Below are positions 38,503 through 47,092 of a stretch of 64,000 nt of DNA, in pieces. The stretch is taken from positions 34,605 to 98,604 of the forward strand of contig NZ_BOMZ01000063.1 in the NCBI RefSeq assembly GCF_016862455.1. The letters run 5' to 3'. The notes beneath the pieces are model-generated. The model was given only the letters and a program-made list of their open reading frames with translations, searched no databases and was not told the origin of the DNA. The first letter of the stretch is position 1. Each line of letters opens with the position of its first letter. A program made the position numbers and the translations under genes. Source of the DNA: Actinoplanes utahensis (GTDB taxonomy: Bacteria; Actinomycetota; Actinomycetes; Mycobacteriales; Micromonosporaceae).

Positions 38503-40989
38503 ATGAAGGCACGGAAAGGACTCTTCGCGGCTCTGGGCGCCGGGGTGGCCGCCGCCACGCTGGTGCTCGGGATGATGACCGGCGCCCACGCGGCCACGCT
38601 GCTCAGCGACGACTTCGAGGACGGCAACGCCACCGGCTGGACCACCAACGGGGGCAGCTGGTCGGTGGCCACCGACGGCTCCCGCGTCTACCGCCAGGGC
38701 AGCACCAGCAGTGACGCCCGGGCGCTGGCCGGCACCGCGACCTGGACCGACTACGCCGTCCAGGCCCGGGTCAAGCCGATCGCGTTCAACGGCGCCAACC
38801 GCTTCGCCGCGGTGCTGGCCCGGGTGCAGAGCAGCACCAGCTACTACTATCTGGCGCTGCGATCGAACAACACCGTGGAGCTCAAGCGTCTCGACGGCGG
38901 CTCCTCGGCCACTCTGGACACCGCGCCGGTCGCGGTGACCGCTGGCGCCTGGTACACCCTCAAGCTCGAGGTCGCCGGGTCGTCACTGCGCGGGTACGTC
39001 AACGGCGCCCTGCTCACCGAGGCGACCGACACCCGCTGGAGCAGCGGCCGGGTCGGGGTCGCCACCTTCTACACCAGCGCGAGCTTCGACGACGTCCAGG
39101 TGACCACCGGCGGTTCCCCGGACCCGTCCGGCTCGGTGAGCACCAGCCCGACCCTCGAGCCGCCGCCCGCGCCGAACGTCGCCGACGGCTGGGCCTCGGT
39201 CGACGCCTGGGGTCAGAACGGCACCTCCGGCGGCACCGGCGGCCCGACCGTCACGGTCAGCACCGCGGCCGCCTTCACCGAGGCGATCGCCCGGCCCGGC
39301 CCGCTGATCGTCCAGGTGCAGGGCACCATCGCCCTGCCCGGCCCGATGCACGACGTCAGCTCCGACAAGACCATCATCGGTCTCGGCTCCGGCGCCACCA
39401 TCACCGGCGGCGGCCTGAACATCGGCCTGCCGATCGACAACGCGATCACCGCGCCGCCCGCCAACGCCGTCAACAACGTGATCATCCGCAACCTGCGGTT
39501 CAGCGGCTGGCCGGACGACGCGATCAACGTGCAGATGTTCAGCCACCACATCTGGATCGACCACAACACCTGGACCACCGGGTCGGACGGCGGCGTGGAC
39601 ATCAAGCGCGGCTCCTCGTACGTCACCGTCTCCTACAACCACGCCGACGGCACCGACAAGAACATGCTGCTCGGCCACGACGACAACAACGCCGCGCAGG
39701 ACGTCGGCCGGCTCAAGGTGAGTTACCACCACAACTGGTTCGACGCCACGCGGCAGCGCAACCCCCGCGTCCGGTTCGGTGACCAGGTGCACGTCTACAA
39801 CAACCACTACAACGACACCGGCGACTACGGCATCGCCTCCACCGAGGACGCCGGCGTGATCGTCGAGGGCAACTCGTTCGAGAACGTCGACGACCCGTAC
39901 CACCTCGGGGAGGCGTCCTCCGGACCGGGCCGGATCGTGGCCCGCGACAACTGCTTCGTCAACTCCGGCGCCGGTGAGGCCGGTGGCAGCGTCACCGGAG
40001 TGCCGTACGCCTACACCCTGCTGCCGTGCGCCCAGGTCAAGGCGGCCGTCACCGCGCAGGCCGGCGCCGGCCGGATCGGCGTGCCGGACCCCGGCCCGAC
40101 GACCCCCACCCCCGACCCCACCGACCCGAACCCGCAGCCCGCACCCGGACTCGTCGGCTGGGCCACCCAGAACGGCGGCACCACCGGCGGCACCGGTGGG
40201 CAGACCGTCACCGTCTCCGACGGGCAGGCCCTCGCCGACGCCCTGGAGTCCTCGTCACCGCTGATCATCCGGGTCCGCGGGACGCTCACCATGCCGGACA
40301 AGATGAACGACGTCCGGTCGAACAAGACGGTCCTCGGCGAGAGCGGCGCCGTGCTCGACAACGGCCTCAACATCAGCGGCGCCCGCAACGTCATCGTCCG
40401 CAACCTGACCTTCCGCGGCTGGGACGACGACGCGATCAACGTGCAGGGCTCGACAAACGTGTGGCTCGACCACAACACCTTCGACGGCGGGTACGACGGC
40501 GCGCTGGACATCAAGCGGGCGTCCGACTTCGTCACCGTCTCGTGGAACCGGGTGCAGAACCACACCAAGAGCATGCTGCTCGGCCACGACGACGGGCACA
40601 CCGCCGACCGCGGCAAGCTGCGCGTCACCTACCACCACAACTGGTTCGACGGCAGCAAGGAGCGGCACCCGCGGGTCCGCTTCGGTGACCCGGTGCACGT
40701 GTTCAACAACTACTACTACGGAGCCGACTACGGCGTCGCGTCCACCATGGGCGCCGGCGTGCTGGTGGAGAGCAACTACTTCGAGAACGTCACCCGGCCC
40801 ACCGCCGTCGGCTACGCCGAGAGCGGCCCCGGTGACCTGGTGCAGCGCGACAACGTCTTCGTCGGCTCCGGGACCCCGGAGAGCGCCGGCGACGTGGCCG
40901 CCATCCCGTACGAGTACACCCGGGACGCCGCCGCCGGCGTCAAGGCGAGCGTGACCGCCGGCGCCGGCGCCGGGCGCATCACGGTCTGA
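38503..40989 (+). CDS. secreted pectate lyase with two PL1 catalytic modules
   Basis: The 828-aa protein has a signal peptide (MKARKGLFAALGAGVAAATL), an N-terminal LamG/CBM-like domain (LSDDFEDGNATGW, about 30-200), a first PL1 module (about 220-530) and a Pro-rich linker. A second PL1 module (about 550-828) also carries the HHNWFD and RHPRVRFG motifs. The second module is shorter and lacks the CBM. It overlaps the previous unit by translational coupling (start 1 bp after the previous stop). Tandem PL1 modules in one chain are uncommon, and probably increase processivity or substrate range. Confidence 0.93.
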   Translation: MKARKGLFAALGAGVAAATLVLGMMTGAHAATLLSDDFEDGNATGWTTNGGSWSVATDGSRVYRQGSTSSDARALAGTATWTDYAVQARVKPIAFNGANRFAAVLARVQSSTSYYYLALRSNNTVELKRLDGGSSATLDTAPVAVTAGAWYTLKLEVAGSSLRGYVNGALLTEATDTRWSSGRVGVATFYTSASFDDVQVTTGGSPDPSGSVSTSPTLEPPPAPNVADGWASVDAWGQNGTSGGTGGPTVTVSTAAAFTEAIARPGPLIVQVQGTIALPGPMHDVSSDKTIIGLGSGATITGGGLNIGLPIDNAITAPPANAVNNVIIRNLRFSGWPDDAINVQMFSHHIWIDHNTWTTGSDGGVDIKRGSSYVTVSYNHADGTDKNMLLGHDDNNAAQDVGRLKVSYHHNWFDATRQRNPRVRFGDQVHVYNNHYNDTGDYGIASTEDAGVIVEGNSFENVDDPYHLGEASSGPGRIVARDNCFVNSGAGEAGGSVTGVPYAYTLLPCAQVKAAVTAQAGAGRIGVPDPGPTTPTPDPTDPNPQPAPGLVGWATQNGGTTGGTGGQTVTVSDGQALADALESSSPLIIRVRGTLTMPDKMNDVRSNKTVLGESGAVLDNGLNISGARNVIVRNLTFRGWDDDAINVQGSTNVWLDHNTFDGGYDGALDIKRASDFVTVSWNRVQNHTKSMLLGHDDGHTADRGKLRVTYHHNWFDGSKERHPRVRFGDPVHVFNNYYYGADYGVASTMGAGVLVESNYFENVTRPTAVGYAESGPGDLVQRDNVFVGSGTPESAGDVAAIPYEYTRDAAAGVKASVTAGAGAGRITV

Positions 40990-40996
40990 CGGCTCG

Positions 40997-41028
40997 GGGG
41001 CGGGACGGCGCTGTCGCCGTCCCGCCCC
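40997..41028 (+). terminator. 14-bp perfect-stem hairpin between the second and third PL1 genes
   Basis: GGGGCGGGACGGCG (40997-41010) and CGCCGTCCCGCCCC (41015-41028) form a perfect 14-bp stem with loop CTGT, 8 bp past the stop. It probably ends the first transcription unit of the pectinase cluster or attenuates read-through to the third gene. Confidence 0.75.
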
Positions 41029-41054
41029 GCACTCCGCGCAGTAAGGAACCCGAC

Positions 41055-42056
41055 ATGCATCGCAGGACCCTCCTCGCCGCAGCGGCGGGCGCCGTCGTCG
41101 CACCCGCCGTCGCGGGCCGCCCCGCGGTGGCCGCACCGTCCGGTCCGGACGGCTTCGCCACCGTCGCCGGGTACGGCCGCGCCACCACCACCGGCGGCGC
41201 CGGTGGGCCGGTCGTCACGGTCTCCACCGCCGCCGCCCTCCTCGACCACATCTCCCGTCCCGGCCCGTACGTCGTCCAGGTCTCCGGCACCATCACCCTG
41301 CCCCGGGGCGCCAACGACGGCATGCACCCGGTCACCTCCGACAAGACGATCATCGGCCTCGGCTCGACCGCCGCCCTGGTCGGCGGGGGCCTGAACATCG
41401 GACTGCCGGTCACCTCCGCGACGACCCCGCCGGCCGGCGCGGTCAACAACGTGATCATCCGCAACCTCCGGTTCTCCGGCGCCTCCGACGACCTGATCAA
41501 CGTCCAGATGTTCAGCCACCACATCTGGATCGACCACAACGACTTCTCCGACGGCGACGACGGCGCGGTCGACATCAAACGCGGCTCCGACCTGGTCACC
41601 GTCTCCTGGAACAGGTTCCACGACCACGACAAGACGCTGCTGCTCGGCCACGACGACGACAACGGCGCCCAGGACGCCGGCCGGCTGCGCGTCACCTACC
41701 ACCACAACTACTTCGACGGCTCCGACCAGCGGCACCCGCGCGTGCGGTTCGCCCCGGTCGTGCACGTCTACAACAACTACTTCCGCGACAACAGCTACGG
41801 CATCGCGTCCACCAACGACGCCGGCCTGTTCGTGGAGGGCAACTACTTCTACAGCGTCAACAACCCGGGCCGGGTCGACTTCAGCGGCCCGCTCGGGCGG
41901 ATGGTGCAGCGCGACAACATCCTCGTCGACTGCAACCACGCCATCGAGGTACGCGGCACCGTCACCGACCCGCGGACCTTCTACGCCTACACCGCGGACC
42001 CCGCCAGTTCGGTGCCCACGATCGTGCCGGCCGGCGCCGGCGTCGGAAAGGTGTGA
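41055..42056 (+). CDS. secreted pectate lyase PL1
   Basis: The 333-aa protein has an MHRRTLLAAAAGAVVAPAV N-terminus, a possible Tat-like (RR) or Sec signal with cleavage after VAA. The single PL1 domain (about 35-333) has GGLNIGLP, WIDHN, DIKRGSDLVTVSWN, HHNYFD and RHPRVRF motifs. The catalytic-arginine region is intact. It follows the hairpin at 41000 after 26 bp and has a promoter-like lead too short to judge. It is about as long as classical single-domain PL1 enzymes. Confidence 0.93.
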   Translation: MHRRTLLAAAAGAVVAPAVAGRPAVAAPSGPDGFATVAGYGRATTTGGAGGPVVTVSTAAALLDHISRPGPYVVQVSGTITLPRGANDGMHPVTSDKTIIGLGSTAALVGGGLNIGLPVTSATTPPAGAVNNVIIRNLRFSGASDDLINVQMFSHHIWIDHNDFSDGDDGAVDIKRGSDLVTVSWNRFHDHDKTLLLGHDDDNGAQDAGRLRVTYHHNYFDGSDQRHPRVRFAPVVHVYNNYFRDNSYGIASTNDAGLFVEGNYFYSVNNPGRVDFSGPLGRMVQRDNILVDCNHAIEVRGTVTDPRTFYAYTADPASSVPTIVPAGAGVGKV

Positions 42057-42062
42057 CCTGCC

Positions 42063-43031
42063 ATGAGACGGCTCATCCCCACCGTTCTCGGCCTCGCCCT
42101 GGTGGCGTCCCTCCCACTGCCCGCCACCGCGGCCGCGGCCGCCCCACCCGGCGCCCCGGACGGCTTCGCCTCGGTCGCCGGCCTCGGCCTCACCGGCACC
42201 ACCGGTGGCGCGGCCGGCCCCACCGTCACCGTGACCACCGCCGCCGACCTGGCCCGGTACGCCGGAGCGAACACGCCGTACACCATCCTGGTCTCCGGCC
42301 GGATATCGACGGGCAGCATGATCACCGTGGTCGCCAACAAGAGCATCCTGGGTGTCGGCTCGACCGCGGAGATCACCGGCGGCGGCCTCCAGCTGGGCAC
42401 CACCACCCGGCCCGGCAACAACGTCATCATCCGCAACATCCGGTTCACCGACGCCGACGACGACTCGATCAGCGTGACCAACGGCGCCCACCACGTGTGG
42501 ATCGACCACAACGAGTTCGGTCCCGGGTACGACGGCTCGCTCGACATCAAGCGCAAGTCCACCTTCGTCACGGTGTCCTGGAACGTCTTCCGCGGCACCG
42601 ACAAGACCATGCTGCTGGGGCACTCCGACAACTACCGCGACGACATCGGATATCTGCGGGTCAGTTACCACCACAACTGGTTCGACGGCTCCAACCAGCG
42701 GCATCCCCGGGTGCGGTTCGGCGAGCCGGTGCACGTCTACAACAACTACTACGACAACGTCGGGGCGTACGGCATCGCGTCCACCGAGAACGCCGGAGTG
42801 GTCGCCGAGGGCAACTACTTCGAGAACGTGGCGTACCCCTGCCACTCCACCGGCGGTTACGCCGAGAGCAACCCCGGCCGCCTCGTGCAGCGGGCCAACG
42901 TCTTCGTCAACTCCGGAGTGTGCGAGGCAGGTGGCACCGTGACCGAGCCGCGCACGTTCTACTCCTACACGCTGGACCCGGCCGCGAACGTCCCGGCACT
43001 GGTCACCGCGGGGGCGGGGGTGGGCAGGTGA
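42063..43031 (+). CDS. secreted pectate lyase PL1
   Basis: The 322-aa protein has signal peptide RRLIPTVLGLALVASLPLP. The PL1 domain contains WIDHN, DIKRKSTFVTVSWN, HHNWFD and RHPRVRFG; KST replaces the GSD of some siblings. The start lies 6 bp after the previous stop and its own stop overlaps the next start (GTGA). It is therefore coupled on both sides within the second PL1 operon. Confidence 0.93.
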   Translation: MRRLIPTVLGLALVASLPLPATAAAAAPPGAPDGFASVAGLGLTGTTGGAAGPTVTVTTAADLARYAGANTPYTILVSGRISTGSMITVVANKSILGVGSTAEITGGGLQLGTTTRPGNNVIIRNIRFTDADDDSISVTNGAHHVWIDHNEFGPGYDGSLDIKRKSTFVTVSWNVFRGTDKTMLLGHSDNYRDDIGYLRVSYHHNWFDGSNQRHPRVRFGEPVHVYNNYYDNVGAYGIASTENAGVVAEGNYFENVAYPCHSTGGYAESNPGRLVQRANVFVNSGVCEAGGTVTEPRTFYSYTLDPAANVPALVTAGAGVGR

Positions 43032-43975
43032 GGATCCTCCTCGCGGCCGTGCTGGCCGCCGCATCGGTCCTGGTGGCGGCGGCGCCCGCGCAGGCGGCGC
43101 CGGCCGTCGACGGGTTCGCGTCGGTGGCTGCTCTCGGCCTGGCCACCACCACCGGCGGCGCCGCCGGCCCGACCGTCACCGTCGACACCACCGACGAGCT
43201 GCTCGACGCCATCGACACCGTCGGCCACCTGACCATCCAGGTGTCCGGGACCATCGACATCACCAGCAAACAGGGGGTCCGCCCCAACAAGACGATCGTC
43301 GGCGTCGGCGCGAACCCGACGATCCGCGGTGGCGGCCTCGACTTCTACAAGTCGTACAACGTGATCGTGCGCAATCTGACCTTCGTCGACGCCGAGGACG
43401 ACGCGATCAACGTCGGTCAGCAGTCGCACCACATCTGGATCCACCACAACACGTTCGTCAGCCCGGTCGACGGGTCGATCGACATCGTGCGCGGCGCCGA
43501 CTACGTGACCGTGGCGTGGAACCACTTCGCCGGAACCGACAAGAGCATGCTGATCGGCCACTCCGACGGCGCCGCGTCCAGCGACATCGGCCATCTCAAG
43601 GTCAGCATCCACCACAACTGGTTCGACGGGTCCCGGCAGCGGCATCCCCGGGTCCGGTTCGGTGAGCCGGTGCACGTCTACAACAACTACTTCGACGGCA
43701 ACGAGCTGTACGGGGTCGCGTCCACCATGAACGCCGGCGTGGTCGTCGAGGGCAACAACTTCAGCGGGGTCCCGTACCCCTGCTTCTCCACCAGCGGCTA
43801 CGCCGACAGCGGCCCCGGCCGCCTGATCCAGCGCGCCAACGTCTTCACCGGCTCCGGCCCGTGCGAAGCCGGCGGCACGGTGGCCGAGCCGCGCGCCTAC
43901 TACTCGTACACCCTCGATCCGGCCGCCTCGGTGCCCTCGCTGGTCACCGCCGGCGCCGGCGCCGGACGCCTCTGA
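43028..43975 (+). CDS. secreted pectate lyase PL1, diverged copy
   Basis: The 315-aa protein begins at GTG 43028, overlapping the previous stop (GTGA). It has a signal peptide (LLAAVLAAASVLVAAAPA). The PL1 fold is present (HHNWFD, RHPRVRFG retained). Two otherwise invariant stretches differ: WIHHN replaces WIDHN and DIVRGAD replaces DIKRGS. The catalytic-arginine region is kept, so activity is likely but calcium binding or specificity may be altered. A GTG in a GTGA overlap is unlikely to be a strong start. Confidence 0.9.
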   Translation: MRILLAAVLAAASVLVAAAPAQAAPAVDGFASVAALGLATTTGGAAGPTVTVDTTDELLDAIDTVGHLTIQVSGTIDITSKQGVRPNKTIVGVGANPTIRGGGLDFYKSYNVIVRNLTFVDAEDDAINVGQQSHHIWIHHNTFVSPVDGSIDIVRGADYVTVAWNHFAGTDKSMLIGHSDGAASSDIGHLKVSIHHNWFDGSRQRHPRVRFGEPVHVYNNYFDGNELYGVASTMNAGVVVEGNNFSGVPYPCFSTSGYADSGPGRLIQRANVFTGSGPCEAGGTVAEPRAYYSYTLDPAASVPSLVTAGAGAGRL

Positions 43976-43979
43976 CAGC

Positions 43980-44013
43980 GCGAACGGCGAGTGCCCCGGC
44001 CCTCGCCGTTCGC
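43980..44013. terminator. 12-bp hairpin between the PL1 operon and the VanZ-like gene
   Basis: GCGAACGGCGAG (43980-43991) pairs perfectly with CTCGCCGTTCGC (44002-44013) across a 10-nt loop. It lies between converging genes, so it can serve both. Confidence 0.75.
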
Positions 44014-44021
44014 CGTTTCTC

Positions 44022-44657
44022 TCAGCCCGGTGTACGCCACCAGGGCCGTGACGCCAGCCCGGCAAGCACCGCGCCGGCCGCGTTGAGCAGCACGTCGTCC
44101 ACTGACGACACCCGGTCCAGGCGCAGCACGTACTGGGCGGTCTCGACCAGCATCGAGCAGCCCGCCCCGAGCGCCAGGATCCTCGGCACGGACGCCAGCG
44201 CCGGGAACCGCATCGGTGCGAAGAACCCGAGCGCCGCGAGGATCAGCAGGTTCCCGCCGATCCCGATCGGCCCCATCGTGGCCAGATCCCGCAGCGGGAC
44301 GAGGCTCACCCGGCCGGTGCTGAGCCCGGCGCCCGGACCCGGCATCATGGTCAGCCACACCAGCGGCACCGTCCCGTAGACCATGCCCACCTCGGCCACC
44401 GACCGCCGCCACGCCGAGACGCCGCCGGCACTCCGGTAGCTCGCCAGCGCCCACGCCAGCAGCGCGGCCACCGGCAGCCCGACCAGCGTCATCAGCACGA
44501 CACCGTTCTCGGTGTCGTAGCAGCCGTGCCACTGTCCGGTCAGGCACCTCGGCGCCGACATCAGCAGTGGCTGCCGCACGGCGTACAGGACACTCGCCAC
44601 GCCCAGCAGGATCAGGCTGACGACGGCGATGCGGAGCGGGGTCGCGGTTCGTTCCAT
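44022..44657 (-). CDS. VanZ-family membrane protein
   Basis: The 211-aa protein has about five membrane segments and the VanZ signature VETAQYVLRLDRVSSVDDVLLNAAGA in pieces (VETAQYVL, SVDDVLLNAAG). VanZ proteins confer low-level teicoplanin resistance in enterococci; the actinobacterial relatives are mostly of unknown role. It converges on the PL1 cluster. ATG 44657. Confidence 0.85.
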   Translation of the reverse strand: MERTATPLRIAVVSLILLGVASVLYAVRQPLLMSAPRCLTGQWHGCYDTENGVVLMTLVGLPVAALLAWALASYRSAGGVSAWRRSVAEVGMVYGTVPLVWLTMMPGPGAGLSTGRVSLVPLRDLATMGPIGIGGNLLILAALGFFAPMRFPALASVPRILALGAGCSMLVETAQYVLRLDRVSSVDDVLLNAAGAVLAGLASRPWWRTPG

Positions 44658-44767
44658 GCCGCCATTGAAGTCACCGGTCCGTCATGGCGGCATAAGGATC
44701 GAGCTCGGCCCTTCGATCCGTGGCTCGGCCCGCCGGGTGCTCCGGCGCGGGTGCCGGCCGGTCAGGG

Positions 44768-44911
44768 CTAGGTGGCGTAGGACTCGCCCGGGTACGACAG
44801 CTGCTCGTCGCCGGCGAGCCGGCGCAGGTGTTCGAGGTCGCGGGCGGTGTCGGCAGTGGAGATGTGCGCGAGCAGCTCACTGTCGGCGGCGCCGAGGAGC
44901 CCGCAGGCGGA
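44768..44911 (-). pseudogene. remnant of a tripeptidyl-aminopeptidase-type alpha/beta hydrolase
   Basis: The minus strand reads a 47-codon fragment with STADTARDLEHLRRLAGDEQ and LSYPGESYAT ending in TAG. It matches the region just before the nucleophile of secreted actinobacterial tripeptidyl aminopeptidases (ARDLDxLRxxLG...YLGxSYGT). It is bounded by an in-frame stop (TAG, 44914-44912) upstream and stops before the nucleophile Ser, so it is a non-functional relic. Confidence 0.55.
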
Positions 44912-45036
44912 CTACGCGCCCCGGACATCGACGTCGTCCATCGTCAGGTGATCCGACAGTCTGGCCCGCCGGGGGTTCCCGGCAGCACCCGGGCATGAAA
45001 TCATCGGCGGGTCTCGATGTCTTGATCGGAGGTCAG

Positions 45037-45483
45037 GTGAAGGTTCTCCGAAAGCTCGTCGCCCGCGCTCTCGTGCTCACCACGGTGGTGGTGCCGTCGG
45101 TGGCCGTGTTCGGCTCCCCGGCGTTCGCCTTCTACCGAACGGTGGGATGCTCGCCCTACGGCGCCGAGAGCCAGAACATCAGGTTCTACGCGGACAACGG
45201 CGACATGGTCAGCGCGGTCAGCTGGTACTGGAGTTTCCCGGGCCAGGGCAATGCCAAGTTCATGTTCACCATCGATGACCCGGCACCCTACGACGGGGCC
45301 ACGACGAAGCTGCGGGTGGACACGGGCTCATCCGTGATCGAGTACCACCAGGATGTCGACGATGCCGCCGGCTTCTACGCGATCGGCTACTCCGTCCGGA
45401 AGTTCCGAGTGGTCTGGAACGGTCACCCCACGTCGTGGCGCCTGCCGAACCAGTGCGACCTGAGCGAGATCGATCCGAACTAG
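45037..45483 (+). CDS. small secreted protein, unknown function
   Basis: A 148-aa protein from GTG 45037, with GGAGG four bases upstream; ATG 44995 is in frame but lacks a ribosome binding site. A signal peptide (ARALVLTTVVVPSVAV, cleavage near AFA) is followed by a mature domain of about 115 aa. That domain has two cysteines (GCSPYG and NQCDLSE) that could form a disulfide, and a beta-rich region. No family is recognised. It is 150 bp upstream of the conflict-system genes, but its relation to them is unclear. Confidence 0.7.
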   Translation: MKVLRKLVARALVLTTVVVPSVAVFGSPAFAFYRTVGCSPYGAESQNIRFYADNGDMVSAVSWYWSFPGQGNAKFMFTIDDPAPYDGATTKLRVDTGSSVIEYHQDVDDAAGFYAIGYSVRKFRVVWNGHPTSWRLPNQCDLSEIDPN

Positions 45484-45639
45484 GTCTCCCGCCCGGCCGG
45501 TCATGTCCCGGATGCCCCTTGGCGTTTTGACCGGATGGGTGGTCGCGGAATCCGGGGTGGCGCTGGAAGGATCCCTGGACATGACTGACCGTGCCCGCCC
45601 GCCCCGGGTTCCGGCGGCCCGGGACAGGCATTGACCGGC

Positions 45640-47091
45640 ATGCCGTCCGACCCGGTCCGGCACGCCTGGGTGGCCGGGTCGCAGCTGCCCCTGGTGACGG
45701 CCATGGAAGGGATCGAAGCGCTTGCCGAGATGCCGACCAGGACCATGCTGCTGAGCCTCGTCGAGGAGGAGCTGCGCGCCGAGGAGCCGGCGCTGACCCT
45801 GGCGGTGGCCCGCAACCCGATATGCCGGCTGGACCTCGTCGCCCTGATCCGGCAATGCCTGCAGGTCCGTGGCGGCGTCCGCGCGATGCGCGAAGCGGCG
45901 CGGCTGCTGTTCGGTGAGTCCGGCCCGGCCCGCGCACTGCTCGACGAATGCGACCGGGCTCTCGCACTGGAGCCCGGCCTGCTCGGCGCCGCCGAGCGGA
46001 CCGAGCTGCTGACCCTGCTCGACGGCATCTCGCTGACCGGCGGCGCGGACGTGCCGGCGCTGTTCGTCGAGGCCACCCGGCCGCTTCCGGCCCCGGCGAC
46101 GGTGTCCACCATGATCGGAGCCGTGCGGCAGCTGGAGCGCCGGGGCACCGCGGTCCCACTGCTGCGGTTTCTGCAACTGCTGGCCAACCACAGCAATCAG
46201 CGACGCGGCGTTCAGGCGCTGCGCACCTGGATCGACCACCGCCTCACCCTCGTCCCGCGGCACCGGCGGGTGGAGGTCACCGCGCTGCGTGACGCCCCGG
46301 CTCCTCCCGCCGCCGGCGCGGACGTTCGTACGTGTCTGCTGGTGCGGCTGGAGCCGGTGGAGGACGGCACCTTCACGGTGATGGCGTGGCTGGGACAGAC
46401 CGGCACACCGTTCGGCCCCAACTGCGGCCCGGAGGACGTCGTCACCCTCGAAGAGCTGCGGCAGTGGCTGGGGGAGTTCATCGGGCGCTACGCGCACGGC
46501 GCACTCGACCCGGGCCGCCGTCCGCTGATCGAGTTCGCGCTGCCGTCCCGCCACCTCAATCTCCCGGTCGACACCTGGACCCTGACCGGCGGGGACCGGC
46601 TCGGCGCGCTCTACCAGGTCACCGTCCGGCCGCTGGACCGCCCGGCCGCGGCCGGGCCGGAGCTGTCGGACCGCTGGAAGAGCCTCGTGGCCGGCGCGGG
46701 CGCGGAGCTGCCCGCCCAGGAATCGGTGCGCTGGCTGCCCTCGACCGAGATCGTCGAGACCGACGGCCCGGACAGCCCGGCCTGGGCCTGGATCGCCGTG
46801 ACGTGCCCGTTGATGCACCGTGAGCCGGCCGCCGTCGACGCCGTGCTGGCCACCGGCACACCGGTCGCCGCCTGGCTGCGCGGGGACAAGGCGGAAGCGG
46901 CGTGCCGGGCGGTGCTGGAGGGCCTGTCACGGGGCCGGCTCGTCACCCAGTTCCCCGACTCGGTCCGCGCCTTCCGCCACGCCGGCTGGCAGGACGGCAG
47001 CGACCACCGCGACGTCGTGCTGCTCTGGGACGACCCGACCCGGCCACCACCGCCCAGCTATCCGGTCAGCGCCCCGCAACCGAGGAGTTAG
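45640..47091 (+). CDS. VMAP protein of a vWA-MoxR-VMAP ternary conflict system
   Basis: The 483-aa protein has three parts. Residues about 15-100 are an effector-associated-domain-like helical bundle (TAMEGIEALAEMPTRTMLL ... CRLDLVALIRQCLQVRGG). Residues about 110-205 form a VMAP-M0-like helical region ending PLLRFLQLLANH ... LRTWIDH. Residues about 230-475 form the VMAP-C domain with RRPLIEFALPSRHLNLPVDT, LGALYQVTVRPLDR and the terminal VVLLWDDPTRPP. VMAP-C is known only from NTP-dependent systems where VMAP couples a MoxR AAA+ ATPase and a vWA protein to a variable effector. Start is ATG 45640 (TTG 45631 in frame). No toxic domain is fused here. Confidence 0.85.
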   Translation: MPSDPVRHAWVAGSQLPLVTAMEGIEALAEMPTRTMLLSLVEEELRAEEPALTLAVARNPICRLDLVALIRQCLQVRGGVRAMREAARLLFGESGPARALLDECDRALALEPGLLGAAERTELLTLLDGISLTGGADVPALFVEATRPLPAPATVSTMIGAVRQLERRGTAVPLLRFLQLLANHSNQRRGVQALRTWIDHRLTLVPRHRRVEVTALRDAPAPPAAGADVRTCLLVRLEPVEDGTFTVMAWLGQTGTPFGPNCGPEDVVTLEELRQWLGEFIGRYAHGALDPGRRPLIEFALPSRHLNLPVDTWTLTGGDRLGALYQVTVRPLDRPAAAGPELSDRWKSLVAGAGAELPAQESVRWLPSTEIVETDGPDSPAWAWIAVTCPLMHREPAAVDAVLATGTPVAAWLRGDKAEAACRAVLEGLSRGRLVTQFPDSVRAFRHAGWQDGSDHRDVVLLWDDPTRPPPPSYPVSAPQPRS

Positions 47092-47092
47092 C

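Noticed and set aside
40812..43064. A 750-codon open frame antisense to the PL1 cluster
   Set aside because: Val/Gly/Asp-rich antisense artefact; no ribosome binding site, no recognisable domain, and three well-matched PL1 genes lie on the other strand.
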